From Zoogloea sp041917255 (lineage in GTDB: Bacteria; Pseudomonadota; Gammaproteobacteria; Burkholderiales; Rhodocyclaceae): a stretch of DNA of 64,000 nucleotides. Below are positions 9,077 to 18,189 of this stretch, piece after piece. The notes beneath the pieces were generated by a model. That model was not told the origin of the DNA and made no database searches. It worked only from the letters and a program-made list of their open reading frames with translations. The first letter of the stretch is position 1; every line of letters starts with the position of its first letter. A program made the translations under genes and the position numbers. The stretch spans positions 74,812 to 138,811 of the forward strand of contig JAYRYA010000009.1 of assembly GCA_041917255.1 (NCBI GenBank), read 5' to 3'.

Positions 9077-10357
9077 ATGAACATCCACATCACGAATGGC
9101 CGGATCATCGACCCGGCCAAGCGCCTCGACGCAAAGCAGGATCTCTACATCGCCGACGGCAAGATCGTCGGCGTCGGCCACGCGCCCACCGGCTTCACCG
9201 CCGCCCGCACCATCGACGCCAGCGGCCTCGTCGTCGCGCCCGGCTTGATCGATCTGGCCGCCCGCCTGCGCGAGCCCGGCTTCGAATACAAGGCCACCCT
9301 CGAATCCGAGATGGATGCAGCCATGGCCGGCGGCATCACCAGCCTCGCGATTCCGCCCGACACCGACCCGGTGCTCGACGAGCCCGGCCTCGTCGAAATG
9401 CTGTGCTACCGGGCCAAGAAGCTCAACCGTGCCCACGTCTATCCGGTCGGCGCACTCACCATCGGCCTCAAGGGCGAGCAGCTCTCCGAGATGGCGGAAC
9501 TGGTCGAAGCCGGCTGTGTGGCCTTCAGCCAGGCCAACGTGCCAATCCTTGACACCCGCGTGCTCGGCCGCGCCATGCAGTATGCCGCCACCTTCGGCTT
9601 CCGCGTCTGGCTGCAGCCCCTCGATCCTTACCTGGCCCGGGGCGGCGTTGCCCACGACGGCGAAGTCGCCTCACGCCTCGGCCTGCCCGGCATCCCGGCC
9701 AGCGCCGAGATCGTCGCGCTGTTCACCTACCTGCGTCTTGCCCGCCAGACAGGCGCGCGGCTCCACATCACCCGCCTGTCGTCCGCCGAAAGCCTCGATC
9801 TCATCGAGCAGGCCCGCAAGGACGGTGTCGATGTCACCTGCGACGTCGCCGTCCATCATCTGCACCTGTGCGACATGGACATCGGTTACTTCAACCCCCA
9901 CTGTCACGTCATCCCGCCGCTGCGCAGCCAGCGCGACCGCATCGCACTGTCGAAGGCACTGGCGGACGGTCGGATCAACGCGATCTGCTCCGACCACACG
10001 CCGGTGGACGACGACGCCAAGCTGGCGCCGTTCAGCGAATCCGAGCCGGGCACCACCGGCCTCGAACTGCTCCTGCCGCTCACGCTCAAGTGGGCGGCCG
10101 AGCACAAGCTCCCGCTAATCGACGCCATCGGCCGCATCACCTCCGAGGCGGCAAAAATTGCCGGCATCGCCAAGGGCGGCCATCTGTCAGTCGGCGCCCG
10201 CGCTGACGTGTGCGTGTTCGATCCCGACGCGTTCCAGCTCATCGAGCGCTCGATGCTCAAGAGTCAGGGCAAGAACACGCCTTTCCTGGGCCTCGAACTT
10301 CCCGGCAAGGTGCGCTACACGCTCGTCGAGGGCACCTTGATGTACGAAGCTTCGTAG
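9077..10357 (+). CDS. pyrX: Non-catalytic dihydroorotase-like subunit (PyrX/PyrC')
   Basis: A 426-residue amidohydrolase-fold protein of the dihydroorotase family, downstream of pyrB. Active dihydroorotases carry the metal-binding D-x-H-x-H in a G-[LF]-I-D-x-H-x-H-L-R-E-P-G strand; here the same strand reads GLIDLAARLREPGFE, so both His ligands are gone. The usual MPNT motif is also changed (IPPDTDP). The later CSDHTPVD strand is kept. This matches the PyrC' proteins of Pseudomonas, which lack activity but are needed for assembly of aspartate transcarbamoylase. A separate active pyrC should exist elsewhere in the genome. Confidence 0.88.
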   Translation: MNIHITNGRIIDPAKRLDAKQDLYIADGKIVGVGHAPTGFTAARTIDASGLVVAPGLIDLAARLREPGFEYKATLESEMDAAMAGGITSLAIPPDTDPVLDEPGLVEMLCYRAKKLNRAHVYPVGALTIGLKGEQLSEMAELVEAGCVAFSQANVPILDTRVLGRAMQYAATFGFRVWLQPLDPYLARGGVAHDGEVASRLGLPGIPASAEIVALFTYLRLARQTGARLHITRLSSAESLDLIEQARKDGVDVTCDVAVHHLHLCDMDIGYFNPHCHVIPPLRSQRDRIALSKALADGRINAICSDHTPVDDDAKLAPFSESEPGTTGLELLLPLTLKWAAEHKLPLIDAIGRITSEAAKIAGIAKGGHLSVGARADVCVFDPDAFQLIERSMLKSQGKNTPFLGLELPGKVRYTLVEGTLMYEAS

Positions 10358-10384
10358 CTCAGCCACGCAACCCATTTTGAGCAC

Positions 10385-10411
10385 AACGGCGCCCTCGGGC
10401 GCCGTTATTCA
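10385..10411 (+). terminator. Rho-independent terminator-like hairpin after pyrX
   Basis: AACGGCGCC and GGCGCCGTT form a near-perfect GC-rich stem around a short loop (10385-10406), followed by ATTCATT. The T-tract is weak. It closes the yqgE-ruvX-pyrRBX run. Upstream, TACGAAGCTTCGTA (10343-10356) is a 14-base palindrome overlapping the pyrX stop. Confidence 0.55.
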
Positions 10412-10541
10412 TTCGTCCCACCCATGAAGTTTCTTCCTCCCCCGCCGATAAGTTAGCAGTAACCAGAAAAGCAATCGGTCGGGCTGGAACACCGGAGAAG
10501 ACATCTCCGGCCTGCCACCCGTCCAATCCAGGAGGATCAGA

Positions 10542-11576
10542 GTGACAAGCGGTTCAGTTGAAAAAGCGGCAGAGCGACTCCGTAAAGCCGTGCCAATCAT
10601 GGTGAAGTACCAGATCCCGGTAACACCGATCAACTACGCCCTCTGGTACACCTACGTCTCCAACGAAGATCCGACGCTCAACCAGCGCATCGACGAGATC
10701 GTCTCGGCCTACGGGATGATTCCCCTCACCAAGGCCGAGGATCTCTTCCGCGAACACGTCTCATCCACCGGCGACATCGAGACCACCCTCCACCGGATCA
10801 AGGACAGCTTCGAACAGATGGTCACCGGGATCGACCACGATCTCAACGCCACTCTTGCCGGTACCCGATCGTTTTCGACGCTCCTGGACGAATGCAATCG
10901 CGATCTGCGCGACAACGCCACCACGGGAGCCAATAGCGTCGATGACATCTTCGGCACCCTCGACAAGCTGCTCCAGGGATCTACTGCGATGCAGCAGAAC
11001 ACCTCGCGCTTCGAACAGCGGCTATCCGCAGCCAACGACGAAATCCGGCGTCTGCGCAGTGAACTGGAAACCTTGCGTCAGGACGCCATGAACGATGAAC
11101 TCACCGGCGTCTTCAACCGTCGCGCCTTCGACATGGAGCTTGCCCAGTTTCTCGAACAGGGCGACCGGGGCCCGGTGATCCACCTGGCGCTGCTGGATAT
11201 CGACCACTTCAAGCAATTCAACGACCGCTTCGGCCATCTGGTGGGCGACCGCGTGCTCAGCCTGGTGGGCAAACAGCTCTCCGCCGCCACGCGGGTCGGC
11301 GTGTCGGTCTATCGCTACGGTGGCGAGGAGTTCGCACTGATCTTCTGCGGTGGCACCGCCCAGCAGGCCATCCAGTTGGCCGAGACGCTGCGCATCGCCA
11401 TCGAGCACTTGGTGCTGAAGGACAGCCGAACCAGCGAGCGCCTGACCAACATCAGCGCCTCAATCGGCATCGCCAGCCGCAAGCCCGGCGAAACCGCCGA
11501 AGAACTCCTGAACCGCGCCGACCAGGCCCTCTACGCTGCCAAGAGCGCTGGTCGGAACCGGGTCATCCAGGCCTGA
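10542..11576 (+). CDS. Diguanylate cyclase (GGEEF domain)
   Basis: A 344-residue cytoplasmic protein. The N-terminal region (about residues 1-165, including PITPINYALWYTYV-like sequence and a coiled coil ending near EIRRLRSELETL) precedes a GGDEF domain at about 175-340 with the active motif RYGGEEFALIF. The RxxD inhibitory site normally five residues before GGEEF is absent (RVGVSVYRYGGEEF), so classical product inhibition is unlikely. The start is GTG 10542, decided by AGGAGG at 10530-10535. The expected product is cyclic di-GMP. It has no transmembrane helix and the signal is unknown. Confidence 0.9.
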   Translation: MTSGSVEKAAERLRKAVPIMVKYQIPVTPINYALWYTYVSNEDPTLNQRIDEIVSAYGMIPLTKAEDLFREHVSSTGDIETTLHRIKDSFEQMVTGIDHDLNATLAGTRSFSTLLDECNRDLRDNATTGANSVDDIFGTLDKLLQGSTAMQQNTSRFEQRLSAANDEIRRLRSELETLRQDAMNDELTGVFNRRAFDMELAQFLEQGDRGPVIHLALLDIDHFKQFNDRFGHLVGDRVLSLVGKQLSAATRVGVSVYRYGGEEFALIFCGGTAQQAIQLAETLRIAIEHLVLKDSRTSERLTNISASIGIASRKPGETAEELLNRADQALYAAKSAGRNRVIQA

Positions 11577-11599
11577 GCCGACGCACCGTACAAAAAAAA

Positions 11600-11625
11600 C
11601 CGGGGATCGCTCCCCGGCTCTTTTA
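11600..11625. terminator. Bidirectional terminator between the diguanylate cyclase and TRAP genes
   Basis: CCGGGGA-TCGC-TCCCCGG (11600-11617) is a perfect 7-base stem with a four-base loop. It is preceded by eight A and followed by CTCTTTTA, so it can terminate in both directions between two convergent genes. Confidence 0.85.
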
Positions 11626-11644
11626 CATCCATTCCAGAATCGCC

Positions 11645-13168
11645 CTACTTTCTGTCCTGCTGAAGGGCCTTTTCGAGTGCTTTGGCAGGGTCGTCCTCGG
11701 CGGCAGGTTGCGCTTCCGCTCCGGCCGCAGCCGGCTTGTCCTCGCCCTCCTTCGGCGCATCGAACTGAACCGGCGAATCCTCAGGCGCATCCCCTTCCGG
11801 CACGACGATCTCGATCGAATCGGTATCCACTTTCACCTCCTTGTCGAGCCCCATGGTCACGAGCCCCGGGAAAGCAATGAGGATGCCCACCATGATGATC
11901 TGGATGATCACGAAGGGCACCGCACCCCAGTAGATCTGGGTCGTCTTGATGGAGGCTGGCGCCACCGAGCGCAGATAGAACAGCGCAAAGCCAAAGGGCG
12001 GGTGCATGAACGACGTCTGCATGTTCACCCCCAGCAGCACGCCAAACCAGATCAGATCGATGCCCAGCTTCTCGGCCACCGGCGCCAGCAGCGGCACCAC
12101 GATGAACGACAGCTCGAAGAAGTCGAGGAAGAAGGCCAGCAGGAAGATCAGGATGTTCACCACGATCAGGAAGCCAAGCTGGCCACCAGGCAACGCGGTG
12201 AGCAGATGCTCAACCCACAGGTGCCCCTCCACGCCATAGAAGGTCAGCGAGAACACCCGCGCGCCCACCAGGATGAACACGACGAAGGTGGTGAGCTTGG
12301 CGGTGCTTTCCATCGCCTGCTTGAGCAAGGACACGTTGAGCCGGCCGCGCAGGATGGCCATTACCAGCGCCCCGGCAGCGCCCATCGCCCCGCCTTCGGT
12401 CGGCGTCGCGATGCCAAGGAAGATCGTGCCGAGCACCAGGAAGATCAGCATCAGCGGCGGCACCAGGGTGGTGAGCACCCGCAGGAACAGCTTGCCACCT
12501 CGCAGCGTGCGCGCCTCAAGCGGCAACGCCGGGGCTGCCGCCGGCTTGAAGATCGCGACCAGCGCAACGTAGCCTACATAAAGCCCGGTCAGCACCAGAC
12601 CCGGAATCATTGCCCCCTGGTACATATCGCCGACGGATCGGCCCAACTGATCGGCCATGATGATCAGCACCAGCGACGGCGGGATGATCTGGGCCAGCGT
12701 GCCGGAGGCCGCAATCACGCCTGTCGCAAGACGCTGGTCGTAGCCGTAGCGCATCATGATCGGCAGCGAGATCAGGCCCATCGAGATCACCGAGGCCGCC
12801 ACCACACCCGTGGTCGCGGCGAGGATCGCGCCGACGAAGATCACGGCAAACGCCAGGCCGCCGCGGACGGGGCCGAACAACTGGCCGATGGTATCGAGCA
12901 GATCCTCCGCCATCCCCGAGCGCTCGAGGATGAGCCCCATGAACGTGAAGAATGGGATCGCCAGCAGCGTGTCGTTGGACATCACCCCGAAGATCCGGTC
13001 GGGCAACGCCTGGAACAGCGCTGGCGTGAGCAAGCCCAGTTCGATGCCGATCAGGCCGAAGACGACGCCGTTGGCAGCCAGGGCAAACGCAACCGGATAG
13101 CCGAACAGCAGAAAGATCACCAGCGACCCGAACATCAGGGGCGCCATATTGGCAGCGATGAATTCCAT
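11645..13168 (-). CDS. dctM: TRAP transporter large permease (DctM family)
   Basis: A 507-residue protein with about twelve hydrophobic segments, typical of the DctM subunit of tripartite ATP-independent periplasmic transporters (for example PFFTFMGLILERSGMAEDL, LPIMMRYGYDQRLATGVIAASGTL and TPTEGGAMGAAGAL). It would move a carboxylate- or organic-acid-type substrate using a cation gradient. The last 60-70 residues (from about 440) form an unusual acidic, Ala/Pro/Glu-rich cytosolic-type tail beyond the normal family end. The small subunit lies immediately upstream. No DctP binding-protein gene is in this window. Confidence 0.9.
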   Translation of the reverse strand: MEFIAANMAPLMFGSLVIFLLFGYPVAFALAANGVVFGLIGIELGLLTPALFQALPDRIFGVMSNDTLLAIPFFTFMGLILERSGMAEDLLDTIGQLFGPVRGGLAFAVIFVGAILAATTGVVAASVISMGLISLPIMMRYGYDQRLATGVIAASGTLAQIIPPSLVLIIMADQLGRSVGDMYQGAMIPGLVLTGLYVGYVALVAIFKPAAAPALPLEARTLRGGKLFLRVLTTLVPPLMLIFLVLGTIFLGIATPTEGGAMGAAGALVMAILRGRLNVSLLKQAMESTAKLTTFVVFILVGARVFSLTFYGVEGHLWVEHLLTALPGGQLGFLIVVNILIFLLAFFLDFFELSFIVVPLLAPVAEKLGIDLIWFGVLLGVNMQTSFMHPPFGFALFYLRSVAPASIKTTQIYWGAVPFVIIQIIMVGILIAFPGLVTMGLDKEVKVDTDSIEIVVPEGDAPEDSPVQFDAPKEGEDKPAAAGAEAQPAAEDDPAKALEKALQQDRK

Positions 13169-13759
13169 TTAGACGGCCTCCCCGCGCTGTTGCTTGATGG
13201 CCCGGGCCAGTTCTTCTTCCGCCGAAGGCGCATTGACCTTGGCATTGGGATCACCGATCAGACCCTTCAGGAAGGCCACCCGCTTGATGAACTCGGAAAC
13301 GCCCTGGAGGATAAGGAGCGCAAAGCCCAGCGGCACGAGGCCACGCACCGGCCACACGATCAGGCCACCCGCGTTGGAGGAATACTCCTTGTTCACGAAC
13401 GAATTGACGAATATCGGCCACGACAGATACAACACCGCGACGGCCATCGGCGCCAGAAAGAACAACGTGCCGATGATGTCGATCCAGGCATGCACCTGAG
13501 GCGAAAAATGGCTGGACACCACGTCGATGCGCACGTGCTCGTTACGCATCAGGGTGTAACCGGCGCACAGCAGGAAGATGGCAGAAAACAGGTACCACTG
13601 GATCTCCAGCAGACCGTTCGAACTGTAGTTAAACGTGTAGCGCACCACCGCATTGATGGCGCTGACGACGGTCACGACCAACACCAGCCAGATCGTTGCC
13701 TTTCCGACCCGCAAATTCAGCGCGTCTATCGCGCGCGATAGTTTGAGCAGGGCATTCAC
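13169..13759 (-). CDS. dctQ: TRAP transporter small permease (DctQ family)
   Basis: A 196-residue membrane protein with four predicted helices (ATIWLVLVVTVVSAINAVVRY; the segment after EIQWYLFSAIFLLCAGYTL; DIIGTLFFLAPMAVAVLYL; GLVPLGFALLILQGVSEF). It pairs with DctM, whose start follows its stop directly. A GTG at 13768 would give three more codons, but AGGAGG on the minus strand is ideally placed (8 bases) before the GTG at 13757-13759, so I prefer the shorter start. The extended C-terminus after ILQGVSEFIKR is hydrophilic. Confidence 0.86.
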   Translation of the reverse strand: MNALLKLSRAIDALNLRVGKATIWLVLVVTVVSAINAVVRYTFNYSSNGLLEIQWYLFSAIFLLCAGYTLMRNEHVRIDVVSSHFSPQVHAWIDIIGTLFFLAPMAVAVLYLSWPIFVNSFVNKEYSSNAGGLIVWPVRGLVPLGFALLILQGVSEFIKRVAFLKGLIGDPNAKVNAPSAEEELARAIKQQRGEAV

Positions 13760-14009
13760 GTCCCGCACCTCCTTTGGTTTGACTATACGGTCGTCTCACT
13801 TAACGGAAACGTCCTCGGCTCCAGCGCCCGGATTATCGGCGAGTTCCACCCGCCAACAATAAGGGATTACGCCTACCAAAACCGATTTCGGCGCAACCAA
13901 GCAGGCACAGCCCCGATATAGGTCTCGATTGGCCTGCGCTGGCGCACATCCGCCCCAAAAACCCGTGCGATACTGCGGCTCCCATGGTCTTTCATAACGC
14001 TTTGCAGCA

Positions 14010-14648
14010 ATGGCAACCCGAATCTGCCTCGTCCGCCACGGCGAAACCGCCTGGAACGCCGAACGGCGCCTCCAGGGCCACACCGACATTCCCCTGAACG
14101 ACACCGGTCTTGCCCAGGCCCGTGCCACCGCCGATAGCCTTGCAGCGGAGCGCTTCGAAGCGGCCTATTCGTCGGACCTCACCCGCGCCCGTCAGACCGC
14201 TACCGCCATCGCCGAGCGCTGCGGCCTCGAACTGGCCTTCGACGCAGCGCTCCGCGAGCGCCACTACGGCAGCTTCCAGGCCCTCACCTACGACGAGGCC
14301 CGCGCCCGTTTCCCTGATCACTACCAGCGCTTCGAGACCCGCGACCCGGAGTTCACCTTCCCCGAAGGCGGCGAGAGCCTGCGCCAGTTCTCTGCCCGCA
14401 TCCACACGACCCTAGACGGCATTGCCCACCGACACCCGGACGGCACGGTGCTGATCGTCACCCACGGCGGCGTGCTCGACATCGTCCATCGCCTCGCCAC
14501 CGGCAAGCCGCTTACCGCCCCGCGGGATTTCACGATCCCCAACGCCGCGCTCAACTGGATCGGCTGGGACGGCGCGGGATGGACGCTTATCGCCTGGGCC
14601 CAGCAGAACCACCTCAAACAAACCCTCGACGAGTTGCCCAACGCCTGA
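14010..14648 (+). CDS. Histidine phosphatase family protein (phosphoglycerate mutase-like)
   Basis: A 212-residue protein of the histidine phosphatase superfamily. LVRHGETAWN at residues 7-16 carries the phosphoacceptor His10; the second catalytic His lies in IVTHGGVLD near 149-157, and YSSDLTRARQTA is the conserved Arg/Thr segment. The length and motifs fit the GpmB/CobC-like group (alpha-ribazole phosphatase or other small phosphatase) rather than a glycolytic mutase. No cobalamin gene is adjacent, so the substrate is open. It is followed by a chemoreceptor after about 110 bases. Confidence 0.85.
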   Translation: MATRICLVRHGETAWNAERRLQGHTDIPLNDTGLAQARATADSLAAERFEAAYSSDLTRARQTATAIAERCGLELAFDAALRERHYGSFQALTYDEARARFPDHYQRFETRDPEFTFPEGGESLRQFSARIHTTLDGIAHRHPDGTVLIVTHGGVLDIVHRLATGKPLTAPRDFTIPNAALNWIGWDGAGWTLIAWAQQNHLKQTLDELPNA

Positions 14649-14758
14649 TCAAGCACACAGGGCGCAGTGCCACTGCGACCTGTTTTCAAGTTCCGATCAC
14701 TCCGGTCGATTACATACAGTGCGCCCAATGCCTGGGCCGGAATGACTGGAGTGGAAGT

Positions 14759-16792
14759 ATGTTCAATCTCAAACGCGCGTCTGTCGTCCATCAGCTGTCG
14801 ATTGCCACGGCGTTCGTCAGCCTCGCGGTGTTCGCTGTCCTGATCGGCCTCACCACCTATCTCTCTGAACGAGTGGCCCTCGCCAAGACAGAGGAAGACC
14901 TGACCAAGCAGGTCCGCAACGTGGTGCGGCTGCTGGATCTGACCCACGCCAACGCCGTCGCTGACGCCGACAAGGCTCTTCGGAAGGTCAAGGACAACCT
15001 CGGCACACTGCGTTTCGGCCCAGAGACCACCCGTTCCGGGAAATACGAGATTCCCGTCGTCCATGCCGGTGACCGTGTGCTGAACGGCAACACGGATCTG
15101 CTGCTGACGATGCGCAAGCAGGTCGATGCCGACCCGGCCCTCCTCGTCCGGTCGGGCAATGACTTCATCCGCGCAGCCACCCTCCTGAAGGACAAGGATG
15201 GCAAGAGCACCGAAGGCTCCGCGCTCCCCGCCGACGGCAAGGAAGTCCAGACGCTGCTTGCCGGCAAACCCTACGCCGGCATTGTCAAGCGCAACGGCAT
15301 CTACTACATCTCCGCCATCGAGCCGATCACCAACGACAAGGGTGAAGTCGTTGCCGCCCTTGCCGCGCGGGTCGATATCCAGGGCGACATGGATCGCCTG
15401 TTCAAGGTCCTTAGCGAGATCAAGTCCGGCAGCACCGGCTACGCCTACATCGTGTCGCACAAGGCCGATCCAACCAAGACCGAGTTCATCTACCACCCCA
15501 CCCTTACCGGCAAGACAGTCGGTGACGCCAACAACCCGCAGATGCTCAAGATTCTGGGTGACCTCTCCGCCCGCAAGGAAGGCATCGGTACCTACGAGTG
15601 GACCGACGCACAAGGGCACACCGGTGAGAAGATGATGGCCTTCGAATCCATCCCCAACTGGGGCTGGCAGATGGCCACCGGGAGCTACATCGATGAGTTC
15701 ACCGTCGAGGCACGCAACCTGCGCAATACCCTGATCGCCCTCTGCCTGGGCGGCGCCCTCCTGCTCACTGTCGCTCTCTATGTCATTTCACGCCGCCAGC
15801 TTGCCCCCATCCGCGTCCTGTTGAAGATCATGGAGCAAGTCGGCAAAGGTGACATGACCGTCCAGTTTCCTCGCGCCGAGCCCAACAGCCGAAATGAACT
15901 TGATCTGATGAGCCACACCCTTGACACTACCACCCGTCAAATCGGCGCCCTGATCGGCGAAGTCAAGCGCGCCAGCGCCTCGGTACGTGAGGTTGCCGAA
16001 TCCGTCCGCGCCAGTTCCGACAACGTGGTGGGCAGCACCACCACCCAGAACGAAGCCGCCGCCAGCCTCGCATCCGCCATTGAGGAACTCTCGGTCAGCA
16101 TCACGCATGTGTCGGACAGTGCCACCACCGCCCGAGACATCACCCAGAGCGCCCAGCGGCAGGCCGAAAGCGGTGGCGAGACCGTCCGCCAGATGATCAG
16201 CGGTATGGATCGGATCTCAACCGAAATCGACACCGCCGGCGCCGCCGTCAATCTGCTCTCCGAGCGGTCGGCACGGATTTCCAACATCGGCAAGATCATC
16301 AACGACATCGCAGACCAGACAAACCTGCTCGCCCTCAACGCCGCCATCGAGGCCGCGCGGGCCGGCGAGAGCGGCAGAGGCTTTGCCGTGGTGGCCGACG
16401 AAGTGCGCAAGCTCGCCGAGCGCACGGCCACCTCCACCCGCGAGATCAGCACCACCGTAAGCGAAGTCCAGACCGAAGCCGAGCGCGTCGTCTCGATGAT
16501 CCGCGACGTGACCAACGGCGTGCGTGACGGCGTGCGCCTGGCGACCGACTCTGGCGCGGTGCTCGAGACGATCCGCAACGAGAGCGACCGAACCACCAGC
16601 GCAGTGAATGACATCGCCGACGCCACCCGCGAGCAAAGCATTGCCAGCCAGCAGGTGGCCCGCGGTGTGGAGGACATCGCCCGGATGGCCGACCAGAACA
16701 ATCAGGTCACCCGCCAGACCAACGAACAGGCCGCCCTGCTCGAACAGCTGGCCGCCAACCTCCAATCCAAGGTCAGCCACTTCAGCGTCTGA
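14759..16792 (+). CDS. Methyl-accepting chemotaxis protein with Cache-type sensor domain
   Basis: A 677-residue chemoreceptor. A membrane helix lies near residues 14-36, a periplasmic double-Cache-like ligand domain spans about 40-320 (with YAYIVSHK and GWQMATGSYIDEF as recognisable Cache features), a second helix lies near 325-345, and a HAMP linker follows (RRQLAPIRVLLKIMEQVGKGD). The cytoplasmic signalling hairpin contains the highly conserved tip IADQTNLLALNAAIEAARAGE. No NWETF-type CheR/CheB tether is present at the C-terminus. The start is ATG 14759 (MFNLKRASVVHQL), preceded by GGAG; the longer open frame overlaps the phosphatase gene and is not supported. The ligand is unknown. Confidence 0.93.
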   Translation: MFNLKRASVVHQLSIATAFVSLAVFAVLIGLTTYLSERVALAKTEEDLTKQVRNVVRLLDLTHANAVADADKALRKVKDNLGTLRFGPETTRSGKYEIPVVHAGDRVLNGNTDLLLTMRKQVDADPALLVRSGNDFIRAATLLKDKDGKSTEGSALPADGKEVQTLLAGKPYAGIVKRNGIYYISAIEPITNDKGEVVAALAARVDIQGDMDRLFKVLSEIKSGSTGYAYIVSHKADPTKTEFIYHPTLTGKTVGDANNPQMLKILGDLSARKEGIGTYEWTDAQGHTGEKMMAFESIPNWGWQMATGSYIDEFTVEARNLRNTLIALCLGGALLLTVALYVISRRQLAPIRVLLKIMEQVGKGDMTVQFPRAEPNSRNELDLMSHTLDTTTRQIGALIGEVKRASASVREVAESVRASSDNVVGSTTTQNEAAASLASAIEELSVSITHVSDSATTARDITQSAQRQAESGGETVRQMISGMDRISTEIDTAGAAVNLLSERSARISNIGKIINDIADQTNLLALNAAIEAARAGESGRGFAVVADEVRKLAERTATSTREISTTVSEVQTEAERVVSMIRDVTNGVRDGVRLATDSGAVLETIRNESDRTTSAVNDIADATREQSIASQQVARGVEDIARMADQNNQVTRQTNEQAALLEQLAANLQSKVSHFSV

Positions 16793-16807
16793 AACTCCCG
16801 TCAGATC

Positions 16808-16841
16808 CGGGCCCGCAGCCCTTCGGAGGCCAGCGGGCCCG
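16808..16841 (+). terminator. GC-rich hairpin after the chemoreceptor gene
   Basis: CGGGCCCGC (16808-16816) and GCGGGCCCG (16833-16841) form a perfect 9-base stem with a 16-base loop, just after the chemoreceptor stop. Only a weak T-rich tail follows, so termination is possible but not certain. Confidence 0.45.
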
Positions 16842-16872
16842 CTTGCGTTCTGCACGGCCCAAAGTGGCATGC

Positions 16873-16886
16873 TAAAATTCGAATTT
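16873..16886 (+). promoter_or_regulatory. Extended -10 and palindrome upstream of glyA
   Basis: TGCTAAAAT (16871-16879) resembles an extended -10 element. It overlaps a perfect 12-base palindrome AAATTCGAATTT (16875-16886), a plausible operator. The glyA start follows at 16910. Confidence 0.45.
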
Positions 16887-16909
16887 GACTCAAGCCCACC
16901 CGGATAGCC

Positions 16910-18160
16910 ATGTTTTCCAAGCAAAATACCCTTGCCAAGGCCGACCCTGAACTCTGGCAGGCCATCGAGGCCGAAAACCGCCGTCAGGAAGATCACATTG
17001 AACTGATCGCCTCCGAAAACTACGTCAGTGCAGCCGTCATGGAAGCCCAGGGCTCCCAGCTCACCAACAAGTACGCGGAAGGTTATCCGGGCAAGCGCTA
17101 TTACGGCGGCTGTGAGTTTGTCGATCTGGCCGAGCAGCTCGCCATTGATCGCCTCAAGGCCCTGTTCGGCGCCGAAGCAGCCAACGTCCAGCCAAACTCG
17201 GGCTCCCAGGCCAACCAGGCCGTGCTGATGGCCTTCGCCAAGCCCGGCGACACCATCATGGGCATGAGCCTGGCCGAAGGCGGCCACCTCACCCACGGCA
17301 TGCCGCTCAACATGTCCGGCAAGTGGTTCAACGTCGTCGCCTACGGCCTCGACAAGAACGAAGAGATCGACTACGACAAGATGGAAGCGCTCGCCCGCGA
17401 GCACAAGCCGCGCATCATCATCGCTGGCGCCTCCGCCTACGCCCTTCGCATCGACTTCGAGCGTTTCGCCAAGATCGCCAAGGAAATCGGTGCAATCTTC
17501 TGGGTCGACATGGCCCACTACGCCGGCCTCATCGCCGCGGGCTACTACCCCAACCCGGTGCCCCACGCCGACGTGGTCACCTCCACCACCCACAAGACCC
17601 TCCGCGGCCCCCGCGGCGGCATCATCCTGATGAAGGCGGAACACGAGAAGGCGCTCAACTCCGCCATCTTCCCGGGCCTGCAGGGTGGCCCGCTGATGCA
17701 CGTTATCGCTGCCAAGGCCGTGGCCTTCAAGGAAGCCGCCGAACCCACCTTCAAGCGCTACCAGGAACAGGTCATCGCCAATGCCCGCGTGATGGCCCGT
17801 GTGCTCGGTGAAGAGCGTGGTCTGCGCATCGTCTCCGGCCGCACCGAAAGCCATGTGTTCCTGGTCGACCTGCAGTCCAAGAACATCACCGGTAAAGAGG
17901 CCGAAGCTGCGCTGGGCCGTGCCCACATCACCGTCAACAAGAACTCGATCCCCAACGATCCGCAGAAGCCCTTCGTCACCTCCGGCATCCGCATCGGCTC
18001 GCCGGCCATGACGACCCGCGGCTTCACCGAGATCGAGGCCGAGCGCATCGCGCATCTCATCGCCGACGTGCTCGACAAGCCCAACGACGAAGCCACCACC
18101 GAAAACGTGCGCGCCAAGGTTGCCGAACTTTGCCGCAAGTTCCCGGTATACGGCGCGTAA
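16910..18160 (+). CDS. glyA: Serine hydroxymethyltransferase
   Basis: A 416-residue PLP enzyme that interconverts serine and glycine with transfer of the one-carbon unit to tetrahydrofolate. The N-terminal IELIASENYVS, the PLP-lysine motif VVTSTTHKTLRGPRGG near residues 222-237, and NSGSQANQAV are all present, and the length matches bacterial GlyA. It is followed after 29 bases by nrdR and then ribD, an order seen in many betaproteobacteria. Together with aroG-serB in this window it contributes to serine supply, upstream of cysteine synthesis. Confidence 0.97.
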   Translation: MFSKQNTLAKADPELWQAIEAENRRQEDHIELIASENYVSAAVMEAQGSQLTNKYAEGYPGKRYYGGCEFVDLAEQLAIDRLKALFGAEAANVQPNSGSQANQAVLMAFAKPGDTIMGMSLAEGGHLTHGMPLNMSGKWFNVVAYGLDKNEEIDYDKMEALAREHKPRIIIAGASAYALRIDFERFAKIAKEIGAIFWVDMAHYAGLIAAGYYPNPVPHADVVTSTTHKTLRGPRGGIILMKAEHEKALNSAIFPGLQGGPLMHVIAAKAVAFKEAAEPTFKRYQEQVIANARVMARVLGEERGLRIVSGRTESHVFLVDLQSKNITGKEAEAALGRAHITVNKNSIPNDPQKPFVTSGIRIGSPAMTTRGFTEIEAERIAHLIADVLDKPNDEATTENVRAKVAELCRKFPVYGA

Positions 18161-18189
18161 TCAGGCCGACGGCCAGCTAGCGCAAGCCC

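Noticed and set aside
11708..13741. A 677-codon plus-strand frame opposite dctM and dctQ
   Set aside because: Composition is His/Arg/Gln/Asp-rich and repetitive as expected for an antisense shadow; the real genes are recognisable TRAP proteins.
16217..18055. A 612-codon minus-strand frame opposite glyA and the chemoreceptor
   Set aside because: Antisense shadow of glyA and the chemoreceptor without homology.
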